NCBI GenBank assembly: GCA_024449915.1 | Contig: JAMZAV010005023.1 | Span: 1-64,000 of the forward strand | Direction: 5' to 3' | DNA from: Sweltsa coloradensis | Lineage: Eukaryota > Arthropoda > Insecta > Plecoptera > Chloroperlidae | Length of the DNA: 64,000 nt | Shown here: positions 22,697-33,469 of the stretch, piece after piece | Numbering within the stretch: the first letter of the stretch is position 1 | How the letters are laid out: the number at the start of each line of letters is the position of its first letter | Made by a program: the position numbers and the translations under genes | Notes under the pieces: generated by a model | Databases searched by the model: none | What the model was told of the DNA's origin: nothing | The model's input: the letters and a program-made list of their open reading frames with translations, nothing else

Positions 22697-23072
22697 CCCC
22701 CGTCTGGGCCCGGGGAAGAATTGGCCCAGAGCATGGCTCTGTTAATCGTTAAAGGCGATTCAAAGAGAAAGGTCCACCTCGCAAACATCAGCTAGCTAGA
22801 GCGAAGTATATTACTCCCCGAAACTAGAGGCGAGCTCTGGCAACCGTCGTCGGGGATACCGCCCATTTCCCTTGAACGGAACTTCCCGACGACGATGACA
22901 ATGACATAACGAACGATGACAAAGACGATGAAAACCAAGACGTGAGAAAACCCCTTTTCCTTTCCTTACCCGTGGATGGTTTCTGACCAGCATGGGCTCC
23001 CCCTCCCCATATCTTCTGGGCTAGAGTGATGAATTATGCCCCTAACGGTTGATGCGTCCTTAATTCAAACAA
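22697..23072 (+). mobile_element. S element, full length
   Basis: CCCCCGTCTGGGCCCGGGG to CGTCCTTAATTCAAAC. Well preserved apart from scattered indels. Confidence 0.85.
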
Positions 23073-23359
23073 ACCAAATATCTAACCAAAACTTATGTCA
23101 TGCAATCATGGTATTTATTATATCTATACTTGTTTTTCGTGTAAATTTTGCTTATAAATTCCGTTCTCTGTATTGTCACATTCTTTTAACTTAAAATTTA
23201 TAATTTGTCATTACACCCCACAGTTAAGCCATTTTGAGGCTTTGGGGGCTTTTTGAATACTAACTTGTTTATTTTTTTTTTGTATATGTAATTTTTTTGC
23301 ACAATTTGCTAGATGTATGTATTATTATGTATCTATGCCCGTAAATTTGTGAATTGAAA

Positions 23360-23445
23360 AAAACATTATCTTACAAAAACACAGTGGCGCAATAAAACCT
23401 ACACGGTTGAAACGTCCTCATTTCTCAAGTCGTCGTCGCTTTTTT
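23360..23445 (+). mobile_element. LINE-A 3' tail
   Basis: AACACAGTGGCGC then ACACGGTTGAAACGTCC and TCTCAAGTCGTCGTCG. The ~290 bp upstream (23073-23359) is AT-rich without the usual 3'UTR landmarks. Confidence 0.6.
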
Positions 23446-24092
23446 GGGAGGGGAAATATGTTCTGGTCTCTTCTTCTCACGGAACACTTTGTCCGTGAGT
23501 TGTAACGTAAGTTCCGACCTCTGATGGTGGCCATAAACTGCTGTTTGATGAGGGGTGCTTAATATGAAAAGTGGAGTCGTGGATCTTTTTCCCGACTGTT
23601 TGACTGGGAAAAGGGGGGGGAAAGGGAAAGGGTGTAATTTGGGAATAGAAGATCTCCGCCAGATAATTGTTCAGTGTGATGATGGTTGGGGGGCAAAATA
23701 GAGTTTATAGTAGGAACGGTTTAGTTTACTCCCGTCTCTTCTTGGCGGGCGGTGGAAGACCTCATTGGATGATCTGAGCCGCTTACGGTGGAGATGACGA
23801 GGTGACATGGTGTGAGGTGTTCTGATTGCTGATAAAATCGAATATATTTGTAGCTCGGGCTCGGAAGGGAAATGTGTCTGCGCCTGGATGGTCGGATTTC
23901 TTCTGTCTGGTAGGTCGTTGTAGAATGTTTAATAGACATCACGAATTGTTTCGGCCCATTTTTGCCATTAGGTTACGTGGAGGAGGTAAATGGGAGTTTT
24001 GCGCGGGGCGAAAGACACCATTCGCAAGATTCTATTTTGCAATTGTTTTAAGTATCAAGATTTTCTTTGAATGGCTTAGGTTATAAACCTTC
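23446..24092. other. Unassigned stretch
   Basis: No recognised gene or repeat. Short overlapping frames on both strands around 23720-24086 lack motifs. Confidence 0.3.
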
Positions 24093-24412
24093 CTCCCCCG
24101 TCTGGGCCCGGGGAAAATTTGCCCAGAGCTTTGGTTATGACGTATGAAGGGTTTTTACTTAACTCACCAAAAATAGAGGAGCTCTGGAAAATCGTCTTCG
24201 GGGACCTTGCCCACTTCCTTTGACGACCCCTTGACGACAATGACGACAATGACACCACGAACGATTACGAAGACCGTGACGTGGAACCCCCTTTTCTCCT
24301 TTACCCCTGGCTGCTTCTGACCAGCATGGGCCCCTCTTCCCATATCCCCTAGACTCGAATGGGACTTTATGACCTAACGGTGGACTCGTCTTTAATCCAA
24401 ATAAACAAACAA
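24093..24412 (+). mobile_element. S element with internal deletion
   Basis: Head CCCCGTCTGGGCCCGGGG is present, then most of the sequence up to the AGAGGAGCTCTGG block is missing. The 3' half is normal. Confidence 0.75.
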
Positions 24413-24500
24413 AAATCCTTCCCAATATCCCTTAGGCTACAGTGATATATTATGACCTAAAAATTTACGCGTCCTTTAATCGAAATAAACCACAAATAAT
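24413..24500 (+). mobile_element. S tail fragment
   Basis: CAATATCCCTTAGGCTACAG, then a damaged terminal hairpin and ATCGAAATAAACC. Confidence 0.55.
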
Positions 24501-24570
24501 CATTTTTATTAACGTTCAATATCACAGGCGGCATAATATAATGTATCCAGTTGACGCGACCTTAATAAAA
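24501..24570 (+). mobile_element. LINE-A tail, minimal
   Basis: AACGTTCAATATCACAGGCGG then GACGCGACC. Only ~70 bp. Confidence 0.5.
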
Positions 24571-24668
24571 AGAAAAACTCATCTCATAATTTTTTAATAT
24601 CAAAAGGCGGCGCAATATGACTTTTTCTGGGTTTAAGCGCCGTAGTTTTTCCCCGTCGTCGTCCTTAG
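24571..24668 (+). mobile_element. LINE-A tail, minimal
   Basis: AAAAGGCGGCGCAATATGAC to TTTCCCCGTCGTCGTCC. The D repeat begins immediately after the GTC tail. Confidence 0.6.
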
Positions 24669-25193
24669 AAAAAATACAGCCTAATAGCTCAGAACAAAAC
24701 TATTTTTCACATCTCAATCAAATAGGTCAACTTGCGTAGGTATCTGGAAAACTTCCGTCAACAAGGAGGTGAAGGAAACATTGTTAAACATTTCACTGTC
24801 AGTTGTTTTCTTTTGTTCTTGGACGAGAATGACGTGCGTGGTCTTGTGAATTGTACTTTTTGCAGAAAAATGACAAAATGATATTTATTGATGTATTAAT
24901 AAACAGTGTATATTGAATCTTTTTCCCCAAGAATGAAGCAAATTGAAGTTATATTTTCACTTAGTTTGAAGATGAACTCGGTCCAAAGTGTTGGCTAGAT
25001 GGCATTGGCATTTTCGTCTGTGGCCATTCTGTTATCTACGCCTGGGCCTAACATAATCTACCCAGCATGGCTCTGATGATCAGAAAATATGAGAAAAGTG
25101 GAAATTTCATACCGGAAACTGAGCTTTTATGTATGGGGGGGTATTAACATCCCGAGGCAAACTCTGGCCGTGGACGTGAGGAACTTCGCCCTT
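24669..25193 (+). mobile_element. D repeat joined to S variant (copy 1 of duplication)
   Basis: D repeat (AAAACTTCCGTCAACAAGG, TTGTTCTTGGACGAG, GAAGATGAACTCGGTCC, GGCATTTTCGTCTG) runs into an S variant starting CGCCTGGGCCTAACATAATC. The same D-to-S join occurs at 27349 and 52164. Interrupted by LINE-A at 25194. Confidence 0.6.
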
Positions 25194-25950
25194 GCAAAAT
25201 AACCAAAATTGCGTAGTGTGATGCCCACATTGACTAACAAAAATTTGTCTACCTACGTCTCGATTCTCACGTAGAGAAGAGGTGGTATTGTCTAGACTTC
25301 CTATAGGGCACACACGCCTAACAAAACGGATATCTCTTAACCAGAGAAAAGGTTATTCCCATATGTGACACATGTGATGTACCTTTAACCTTACATCATA
25401 TGCTAGCAGAATGTACCAAATATGATGCCTTGCGCAATGCGCACGCAATTTGATCTCTCCCAAAAATATGAAGAACTTCTATCATATGATAACGGCGACA
25501 AACCTTCCAAATTTCTCATCCAAAGTAATCGATTTAACAAACTTTAATTAACTTCATACACACTTCTTTAATTACTTTAATTTCATTCCCATACATAACT
25601 TTTGTTTTGCTATTGCTTTTGTCATCATTATTTCTTTTGTTACTACACTTGTAAAACTTTATAATAATATAAAACATCTCATAATAATAATAATCAAAAT
25701 ATGATAATAATAATAATATATAATTATAAATAATGTCAATATAATATAATAATGATAGATAATTAATAATAATAATGCATTAATAATAATAACCGGGCAT
25801 AATATAATATATCATAATAATAGTTTATGAATCAAATAATAAAATAGTAAATCACACCATTAACTCAGTTTAGTCAATTGGTCATAAACACAGGCGGGCG
25901 CTATAGACCTAACCGGTTGATGAGGCCCTTAGTTTCTCACCGTCCGTCGT
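25194..25950 (+). mobile_element. LINE-A insertion with exactly defined ends
   Basis: Compared with the second copy of the duplication, which lacks it between AACTTCGCCCTT and CTATCA, this copy spans from GCAAAATAACC to CACCGTCCGTCGT. It is 5'-truncated in ORF2, with frameshifts in the PPTSRLSRREEVV and HHMLAEC regions and a TAA-rich expansion in the 3'UTR (25670-25860). No clear target duplication. Confidence 0.75.
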
Positions 25951-26045
25951 CTATCACCCTACCGCGCGGATGTCACCAGCATGCCGATTGTCCTAACCCA
26001 CATCCACTTTGCTAAGATAGTGCCTTAAACCTAACTGTCGAGCAA
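25951..26045 (+). mobile_element. S variant, remainder after LINE-A insertion
   Basis: CTATCACCCTACC, TGTCACCAGCATG and CTAACCCACATCC correspond to 27733-27830 in the second duplication copy. Confidence 0.6.
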
Positions 26046-26204
26046 TCCTCAATAGTCATATATCTCTTCAAATTTTATTTCGTCAAACACTTAGAAAACA
26101 TAACCGTCAAACACACCATAAACTAATTTCATAATCTTAAAATATCCAGACATCGCAATATGGCCTAACCGGTTGAAGCGATCTTTTCCTCACGTCGTCA
26201 TAGA
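26046..26204 (+). mobile_element. LINE-A tail (duplicated segment copy 1)
   Basis: ACACTTAGAAAACATAACC, AACACACCATAAAC, AACCGGTTGAAGCGATC. The hairpin's 3' arm reads GCGATC, and the same variant is present at 27960, supporting common descent. Confidence 0.65.
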
Positions 26205-26872
26205 TAATGTTCAGCTCTGTGTGGTTCTGTTCTCCCCACAACCCTTAGTTTTAGAGTCAGTGGTAACTTAACGTTTTACCTGCCTTACCATACAACTTAA
26301 ACCTTAATTTACTCTTTGTTTACTTCTACCCTGTTTTTTGGGTCCTGGCAGTGATGTTCTACTTGAAGTCAGGGGTACCCCGTGTCAAAAATATCTATCC
26401 GGGGCGACCCCAATTGGGCTGTCGCTCAAAATAAATAATGAATATTCGCTCCTTAATGGGTAAAGCATATATGATTTAGTACGATGAGGGTCAGGGTGTG
26501 ACCCCCCCCCCCCTTCCAAGCCAGTGAGATCCAGGTTGCACAGAGCGCGGCGGAAGATGAGGCTAAGAACTTATTTATAACATGTGTTAGGGGTGCTGGT
26601 GATGATGGTTGTGATTGCATATTATGTTTTGTTCTGTGACTTGACATTGGCTATACTTTTTTGTCCCAAGTGTGCATGCAGGCATAAGGTCAGGTGAAGT
26701 GTAGGCCTACAGATACCCTGGTTTAGTTTTTTTTAGGCGTTTTAAACAAAAAAATTATTCGTCACAGTACCCTGGCTAAATTTTGGGTAGGTAAGGTGTA
26801 CTGCAAAAAAAGAATAATATGTATCTTATTTTTGGATATAAGCCATATAGTTACTCGCGTATATCCCCTTGA
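26205..26872. repeat. Duplicated segment, non-LINE part (copy 1)
   Basis: Starts with a degraded S tail (CCCCACAACCCTTAGT), then sequence seen elsewhere only at 27986-28642 (TTGAAGTCAGGGGTACCCC, CACAGAGCGCGG, GGTTGTGATTGCATATTATG, CCCTGGCT). No coding sequence recognised. Confidence 0.65.
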
Positions 26873-26985
26873 CCCCGTCTGGGCCAGGGTAGAATGGCCC
26901 AGATCATGCTCTGCTAATCGTTGAAAGGGGTTAAAAATTAAAAATTCCCCCTCGCATTCAAAAAACTTAAAAATTCATAAAAACG
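26873..26985 (+). mobile_element. S 5' fragment (copy 1)
   Basis: CCCCGTCTGGGCCAGGG to ATTCCCCCTCGCA, then AT-rich sequence leading into LINE-A. The equivalent in copy 2 is 28643-28740. Confidence 0.65.
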
Positions 26986-27014
26986 GCACATCAAATGTTA
27001 GAAAAATGTAAAAT

Positions 27015-27348
27015 TTAAAATTTTGCCTCGATTTTCAATATTATCTCTCCCAATCACATAAAAAACTTCTATTATACGATAACGGCGACATTTGTTCTAA
27101 ATTTTTCATTCAAGTAATTTTTTTAAAAAAAGATTAATACACATGAAACACTTTTCCAATTAAATTAATAATTCCCATCACACCATCAATTTGTTTCTTT
27201 AAAAACTTAGAAAATTTTATCATGAAACATATCACACACTATTTCATTAATTTTTTCAATGCCACAGGCGGCGAAATTTGAATAACCGGGTTAAGCGCCC
27301 TATTTTTTTTTTCCCCCCCCCACGCCCCCCCCCCCGTCTCGTCGTCGT
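27015..27348 (+). mobile_element. LINE-A 3' part (copy 1 end)
   Basis: ATCTCTCCCAATCACAT, ACGATAACGGCGACA, 3'UTR, then GGCGGCGAAATTTG and CCGGGTTAAGCGCCC. T9C10 and C11 runs precede the CGTCTCGTCGTCG tail. Confidence 0.7.
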
Positions 27349-27835
27349 ATTTGTTCTTGGACGAGAAAGACATGCGGGTCTTTGAAAATTGTTTTTTTGC
27401 AAAGATAGTGACAAATACTGACTTGTTATCGATGTTTTAATAATAACAGTGTATTTGAGATTTTTCCCGCAGAATAAAGCAATTGAAGTTATATTTTTCT
27501 TATTTTGAAGATGAACCGGTCCAAAATGTTGGCTTGATGGGATTAGCATTTTCGTCTGTCGCCTTCTGTTTATCCCCCTAACCCAAATAATCTAGCCCGA
27601 CATGGCTCTGATGATCAATATATGAGAAAAGTGGAAAATTTTATACGAAAATCTTACTTTTTGTAGGGGGGGTATTAAAAATCCCCAGGCAAACTCGGCC
27701 GTGGACTAGGAACTTCGCCCTTCTATCATCTACCCCGGCTGGTTCTGACCACATGAGATTGTCCTACCCACATCCCCAAATTGCTAGAGTAGTGCATGAT
27801 ACCTAACGGTTACGCGCCCTTAACTTAATGAATCA
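27349..27835 (+). mobile_element. D repeat joined to S variant (copy 2, empty site)
   Basis: GTTCTTGGACGAGAAAG, GATGAACCGGTCCAAAATG, CATTTTCGTCTGTCGCC, then the S variant through CCGGCTGGTTCTGACCA. Uninterrupted where copy 1 has the LINE-A insertion. Confidence 0.65.
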
Positions 27836-27985
27836 AAGCCCCAAAAACTCATAATTTTTACTTCTGTTTAAAAACTTGAAAAACATAAAACCCTCAAAAA
27901 CACCATAAAATAATTTTATAATCTTAAAAAACCCAGACACGCAATACCTAACCGGTTAAGCGATCTTTTTCCTCAGGCGTCATAG
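27836..27985 (+). mobile_element. LINE-A tail (copy 2)
   Basis: Parallel to 26046-26204, ending AACCGGTTAAGCGATC. Confidence 0.6.
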
Positions 27986-28642
27986 AAAAATGTTTGCTCT
28001 GTGTTGTTCTGTTTTCCCCCCAACCCTTAGTTTAGAGTCAGTGGGTAACGTAACTTTTACCTCCTTAAACCAAACAAATTAACTTAGTTTACTTTGTTCT
28101 TCTACCCCCTTTTTTTGGGCCGGGGCATGGCGTAACTTCAAGTCAGGGGTCCCCCGGTCAAAAATATATCCCGGGGGCCCTTTCTATGGGGGGGGCCCCC
28201 AAAAAATTATATAATTTTGCTCCTTAAAGGGTGAAGCTACATGTTTTGTTCGATGAGGGGCAGGGGTTTACCCCCCCCCCCCTTCCAAGCCATGTGGTCC
28301 AGGGTTTCACAGAGCGCGGGGGGAAAATGAGGCTAACCTTATTTATAACATTGTTAGTGGTGACTGGTGATGTGGTTGTGATTGCATATTATGTTATGTT
28401 CTGTGCTGGGCATTTGGGTATACTTATTTGTACCAAGCTGCATGCAGGCGTATAAGGTGCGGTGTAAGGGGTAAGGGCCCACAGATATCCTGGTTTTATT
28501 TTAGGGCGCTTTAAAAAAAAGATTATTCGCAAACAGATACCCTGGCTGGATTTGGGTAAGATAAGGTGTACTGCATGAGGAATATATACTAACTTTTGGG
28601 TAAACGCCATAAAAGTTGGCCTAACTCGCGTATAACCCCATG
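27986..28642. repeat. Duplicated segment, non-LINE part (copy 2)
   Basis: Collinear with 26205-26872, roughly 80-85% similar by eye, with many indels. The open frames differ between copies, so neither is a conserved gene. Confidence 0.65.
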
Positions 28643-28740
28643 ACCCCGTCTGGGCCCGGGGTAAAATTGGCCCAGTGCATGACTCTGCTAATTGTTAAAG
28701 GCGATTCAAGAGAAAAAGTCCACCTCGCAAACATCAACCA
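28643..28740 (+). mobile_element. S 5' fragment (copy 2)
   Basis: CCCCGTCTGGGCCCGGGG to CCACCTCGCAAACATCAACC. Better preserved than copy 1. Confidence 0.7.
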
Positions 28741-28784
28741 AACAATTTATATTTACGGTACATTAAATAAATTAAAATTTTAAC

Positions 28785-29097
28785 TTGATGCCTTGAGCTC
28801 CCAATATTTATCTCTCGCAATCACATGAAAAACTTCAATCATTCGATAACGGCGACATTTTGTTCTCAATTTATCATTCAAAGTAATTTATTTAACAAAG
28901 AATTATACACATGAAGTTCATTTCAAATTAAATTAATAAAAACTATCATCACCATCAATTTCTTTTCTTTTAAAAACTTAGAAAACTATCTAATCATGAA
29001 ACACATCAAACACTAATTTTTATAAACTTTCAATGTCACAGGCGGCGCAATATGACCTAACCGGTTGAAGCGCCCTAGTTTATCACGTCGTCTTTGG
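28785..29097 (+). mobile_element. LINE-A 3' part (copy 2 end)
   Basis: TTGATGCCTTGAGC, TCGATAACGGCGACA, full 3'UTR and consensus hairpin, ending TATCACGTCGTC. Confidence 0.75.
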
Positions 29098-29282
29098 AGC
29101 TCATTCGCATCATACACGTTTAATTTTTGTTTAAATAATAATTTTATATCCACTTATTTTCTTTTCTTTTATAAATTATGAATTAATATCATACACATTA
29201 TGTATAATCATAACATTAACGTTCAATGTCAAAGGTGGCGAAATATAACCTAACCCGTTGAAGCGCCTAAATTTTCACGTCA
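29098..29282 (+). mobile_element. LINE-A 3'UTR and tail, 5'-truncated
   Basis: A second LINE-A 3' end directly behind the previous tail: CATTCGCATCATACACG, AATGTCAAAGGTGGCG, AACCCGTTGAAGCGCC. Confidence 0.65.
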
Positions 29283-29535
29283 TCCACTAGACGCATTATG
29301 TGTGCAGTTGAGCAGTCGTCGTCGGGGCCACCCACATCCCATTGACGACCTCCCCGCGACGTCAACGACCATGACAGCACGAACGATCACAACGACGATG
29401 ACGAACTCGATGTGAGAACCCTCCATTTTCCTCTTCCTACCCGCTGCTAGTTCTGACCAGCATGTGATTTCTCCTAGGCTAGAGTGACGCATTGTGACCT
29501 AACTATTGAAGCACCCGCAATCCATATAACATTTA
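29283..29535 (+). mobile_element. S element, 5'-truncated
   Basis: GCAGTCGTCGTCGGGGCC, CATGACAGCACGAACGAT, GCTAGTTCTGACCAGCATG, tail CCGCAATCCATATAAC. A minimal S tail (ACGGTTGACGCAC) follows at about 29572. Confidence 0.65.
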
Positions 29536-29599
29536 AAAATATTATAAACTGATACTGCATGGCCCTGCTGAAACGGTTGACGCACATTCATTCCAATGA

Positions 29600-29856
29600 A
29601 ACTACAACCAACAACTTCTCTTCACTCATCTCGGGAGAACCGCGTGCTGCTCGGCGCATTACTTCTACCAGTTTGGCGACGCAATAACCAGCCATCCTGT
29701 GCATAATGTACGAAATATTGCCAGCCTGTGAGAGGGCTGGAAAGTGACACAGGCCGTTTTAAGTTTTCATTTTCAAATAGGATTTCACAGTTTTGAACAC
29801 CCCTCTCCCCCCCAACCACCAATACCTGTGGCGGGTTTCTGAGAAGCATCTTTGAT
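29600..29856. other. Unassigned stretch
   Basis: No recognised element. Contains a C-rich run at 29805-29812. Confidence 0.3.
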
Positions 29857-30122
29857 CCTCACTCGTTTAACAATGTAGAACTTCAATTTAAACCGAATGT
29901 CCGTCTTCTCGGCATGATGTTTGACAAAAAGCTTAATTGGAAACACCACGTTGTTGAGTTACGCAAAAGATGCATGTTGAAAATCAATCTATTAAAAGTT
30001 CTCAGCATTACATCTTGGGGTGCAGACAGGACTTGCATATTGGGAATTTACGGATCCCTAGTGTGCTCCAAGATGGACTTTGGATGTTTCGTTTACTCTT
30101 TAGCAAGTAACACAACACCCTT
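29857..30122 (+). pseudogene. LINE reverse transcriptase C-terminal fragment
   Basis: One continuous frame (from 29914) shows the thumb-region signature of Jockey/I-type elements: LGMMFDKKLNWKHHV, INLLKVLS, WGADRTCILGIYGSLVCSKM, DFGCFVYS. Frame upstream to about 29860 continues it. The S element at 30123 cuts it off. It probably belongs to LINE-A, being the expected region upstream of the RNase H domain, but no overlapping copy proves this. Confidence 0.75.
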
Positions 30123-30490
30123 GTTGGGCCTGGGGTAGAATTGGCCCAGAGCATGGCTCTGCTCATCGTAAAAGGCGATTCAAGAGAAAAAATCAACCTC
30201 GCAAACATCTGCTTGTATAAAATGTAGTATTTTACTCTCCAAAAATAGAGGCAAGCTCTGGCAATCGTCGTCGGGGACCTTGCCCCCTTCCCTTGACGAC
30301 CCTTCGACGACGATGACGTCAATGACACCATGAACGATGACGAAGACTGTAAGACAATGCCGACCGTGACGTGAGAAAAACTTTTCTCCCCCTTAGCCGT
30401 GGCTGGTTCTGACCAGCATGGGCAGCTCCTCTCCCATCCCCCATAGGTTAGAGTGGTGCATTATGGTGTCGCGTCTTAATAGAAAAATAA
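30123..30490 (+). mobile_element. S element inserted in LINE reverse transcriptase
   Basis: GTTGGGCCTGGGGTAGAATT to a shortened tail (GGTGTCGCGTCTTAATAG). It reads on in frame from the LINE for a few codons by chance. Confidence 0.8.
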
Positions 30491-30568
30491 AAAACTTTCA
30501 GTAACACACGCGACGCAACATGACATAACCGGTTGAAGCGCCCGAGTTCCTCACGTCGTCGTTGGAAA
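30491..30568 (+). mobile_element. LINE-A tail, minimal
   Basis: CTTTCAGTAACACACGCGACG, AACCGGTTGAAGCGCCC, CTCACGTCGTCGTT. Confidence 0.65.
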
Positions 30569-30599
30569 CCTTCAGATGACATACATTCACAAAGCAAGT

Positions 30600-30975
30600 T
30601 CCCCCGTCTGGACCCGGGGTAGAATTTGGCCCAGAGCATGGCTCTGCTAATCGTAAAAGACATTCAAGAGAAAAAGTCTACCTCGCAAACATCAGTTAGT
30701 ATGAAGGGAAGTATGTTACTCCCCAAAAATAGAGGCGAGCTCTGACAATCGTCGTCGGGGACAATTGCCCCCTTCCCTTGACGTCCTCCCCGACGACGAT
30801 GAAAATGACACAACGAACGATGACAAAGACGATGACGACCGCGATGTGAGAAAACCCCTATTCCTCTCCTTACCAGTGGCTGGTTCTGACCAGCATGGGC
30901 TCCTACTCCCCCGTCCATGTTTGAGTGGTGTATTATGACCTAACGGTTGACGCGTCCTTAATCCAAATAACCCAA
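30600..30975 (+). mobile_element. S element, full length
   Basis: CCCCCGTCTGGACCCGGGG through CGTCCTTAATCCAAATAACC. Confidence 0.85.
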
Positions 30976-30989
30976 AAAAACGGGGTTTC

Positions 30990-31188
30990 CCCCCCTACGG
31001 CAGGTAGGTGGTTTAGCTAACAGTTGACGCACCCTTAATCCAAATTAACCAAAAGTAATAACAAATGTAGTTTTAGAACCTAATGTGAGATAATAACGAA
31101 CTTACAACAAATACATTCTATTACCTTACAATATCACCGCGGCTCTGTTGACCTCGCGGTTGAAGCGCCTTGAAGCCCTCGTGCTACC
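30990..31188 (+). mobile_element. S tail followed by A' tail variant
   Basis: AACAGTTGACGCACCCTTAA is an S terminus. From 31066 comes AT-rich sequence and CACCGCGG...CGCGGTTGAAGCGCC (A' type). 31189-31334 behind it has only the palindrome ACTGCTCGAGCAGT. Confidence 0.55.
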
Positions 31189-31334
31189 TTGTCTGTATGT
31201 AGGGTTGTAGGCCCTACTGCTCGAGCAGTCATATTAAACTGCTGCAGTAAACTAACGTAATGTTTGCGTAGGTGTGACCGATGTTGGGTACAAATAAGTT
31301 TCATCCAGTGTAGCTAAATGTATTTGATGTTAAC

Positions 31335-31530
31335 AAAATTGAATTAACCTCAAACAAATTTTTCTTTTGTTTTTACTGTCACGCCCATCATTTTCTTTTC
31401 TTTTATTAACTTACAAAACAATTAAATCACCAGACACATCATAAACACATTTCATTAACTTTCAATATCACAGGCGGCGCAATATGACCTAACCGGTTAA
31501 AGCGCCCTAGTTTCTCACGCTGTTGTTATT
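31335..31530 (+). mobile_element. LINE-A 3'UTR and tail
   Basis: CTTACAAAACAATTAAATC, TCAATATCACAGGCGGCGC, AACCGGTTAAAGCGCCC. Confidence 0.75.
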
Positions 31531-31588
31531 TGTGGTGGGGTTTCTGACCAGCATCTGATTTCTCCCTAATATCCCCTAGGCTAGAGTC
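31531..31588 (+). mobile_element. S tail fragment
   Basis: TTTCTGACCAGCATCTG and CCCCTAGGCTAGAGT, cut before the terminal hairpin. Confidence 0.6.
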
Positions 31589-32020
31589 AGAGGCGGATTA
31601 ACACTTATTGGGGCCCTATTGCAGTGGCGGATCAAGGACATTATTATGGGGGGAAGAGCCTTCCATAATTAGCGCTGCTGGCGCAAAATTTTAAAATCAG
31701 GTTTTAGAGTGCATTTGGTGCGTTGTATTAAAGTGGTGTGCTGATTGTAATACCGTAACAATGTAGTTTGTGTGCCACGATTTGTGTTGTCATCTCGAGC
31801 TTAGAATCCACAGCAAGAGCATACATGGCAACATAGTAACGATTGATTTTATTTTCTATTAGGCATAGACACAATCAGAGGTAGACTGATGATTTCTCAC
31901 AATACATCGGAAATGTGTTTTTTTACTGGGAGTTTTAAATGTGTTCTTTGTGTGGCATAGCTCCACTTGGGTACAACGGTTTATGCGCTCTTACATAAAA
32001 TGAACTCAAAATCACATTGC
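31589..32020. other. Unassigned, possible transposon ends
   Basis: CAGAGGCGGATTAACAC at 31589 and CAGTGGCGGATCAAGG at 31624 resemble hAT-type CAGNGGCGGAT termini, but no matching opposite end or target duplication is visible. Confidence 0.3.
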
Positions 32021-32023
32021 CTG

Positions 32024-32125
32024 TGGCAGGTGCTTGAAACTTTCCTCCCAATATCCCCTAGGCTGCAGTAGCGTAGTGGCCGAATTATGACCCTTGGGTT
32101 GACGCGCCCTTAATCTGAATAAACA
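32024..32125 (+). mobile_element. S tail fragment
   Basis: CCTCCCAATATCCCCTAGG, then GGTTGACGCGCCCTTAATC. Confidence 0.6.
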
Positions 32126-32224
32126 AAGAGTCGAAAAAAGTGAAACTTTCCGAAATATTGCTACATTATTAAAATTATTTATCAAACCTAAGAGCATTGT
32201 TAAGTTCGATTTATTGTTATAAGT

Positions 32225-32500
32225 CTATATTCTCCCTTCAACTAAAGGCGAGCCCTGGCAGTCGTCTTCGAGGAACCTTTCCCTCTACATGACGACAGCC
32301 CAGGCGACGACGACAATGACAAAACGAACGATGACACAGACGATGATGACCGCATCATAAGAACACCCCGCAATTCCTCCCCATACCTGTGGCTGGTTCT
32401 GATCAGCAAAGGACCCTGCTCCCCATAGCGCCTAGGCTGAAGTGGCGCATCATGAACTTACGGTTGTCGCTCCCCTAAAACCAAATTTTCAAATTAAGAA
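32225..32500 (+). mobile_element. S element, 5'-truncated
   Basis: AACTAAAGGCGAGCCCTGG, GACGACGACAATGAC, GGCTGGTTCTGATCAGC, GGCGCATCATGAAC, ending CCCCTAAAACCAAA. 32501-32710 has nothing recognised. Confidence 0.7.
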
Positions 32501-32710
32501 AATCCAAATATCCATAAAACACACTAGACTATGTTTATCAAAACACATTTATATGCTCCGTTATTCTATAACTAGGCCGCTTCGCAAATGCTTTTTTAGA
32601 AGCGTTGATGGATGAGCTTTTTTGTAAGTTTTTAGTTTGCGTGGGATCTCTTTAATTTTGTAAGTGCTTTTTGAACGCATTGTAGGTGATTGTTGCCAAG
32701 TTTATAATAA

Positions 32711-33204
32711 CTACGTTTACATGCAGTTTTGAAAAAGTTTTGACTTGAGTCAAGTCAAAACGATGATGCGTTTACATGATACAGATCTGAAAACGATCTC
32801 AAAACTATTATTTAGTTCACTTATTTCCCGGTAGACAGCACAATGTATTAAACAAATTTCACTGTTTTCTAATGAAAATAATATATAATTTTATTGCGTA
32901 TAACATAAGTATAACTTCATTAGATGACCAAAAACATTTGCTGTAACGTTTAGAACATAATTCAGAATACCAAGATCACGTTCTTAACTTGCTTTTAGCA
33001 AACATAACCTCAAATTGCAACGCAACGAGCGTTTATGTGCAGCCAGGTGTATACATGACAGTTTTCAAAACTAGTTTTCAAGTCACCTCTACTAGCAAAC
33101 AGGATTGACTTGGACCGATCCAAACCAAGATTCGAAGCGTTTACATGCAGTTTTGAAAACTCAAAACGTTTTGAAATCGTTTTTAAACCTGCATGTAAAC
33201 GTAG
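32711..33204. mobile_element. Harbinger-like MITE (494 bp)
   Basis: Perfect terminal inverted repeats CTACGTTTACATGCAG flanked by TAA on both sides (32708-32710 and 33205-33207), as in PIF/Harbinger's 3 bp duplications. Subterminal copies of GTTTACATG and AAAACG repeat inward. No transposase. Confidence 0.75.
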
Positions 33205-33469
33205 TAATTGTTACTTGTTATTGTTTACATCAAAAAACTTTTATTAAAACCTTTATTTCTATGGATTCTGGCTAACTTTTTCAACTTTTTCTTTCTTAAT
33301 GCAATTGCATCACCATATGCATATGCATCAAATATGAACGTTGTAGCCCCACCCGTTTGGTCAGAATTCGCCTAAATGTCACGAGAATAAAGCACTAAAA
33401 ATCGAAAAAAATCATAAACGGACGATATTTATGAGAAATATTTCTTCGCTTGTACCCAATACTGGCAGG

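Noticed and set aside
31589..31640. hAT element starting CAGAGGCGGAT or CAGTGGCGGAT
   Set aside because: No inverted partner end or 8 bp duplication could be found; kept only as unassigned.
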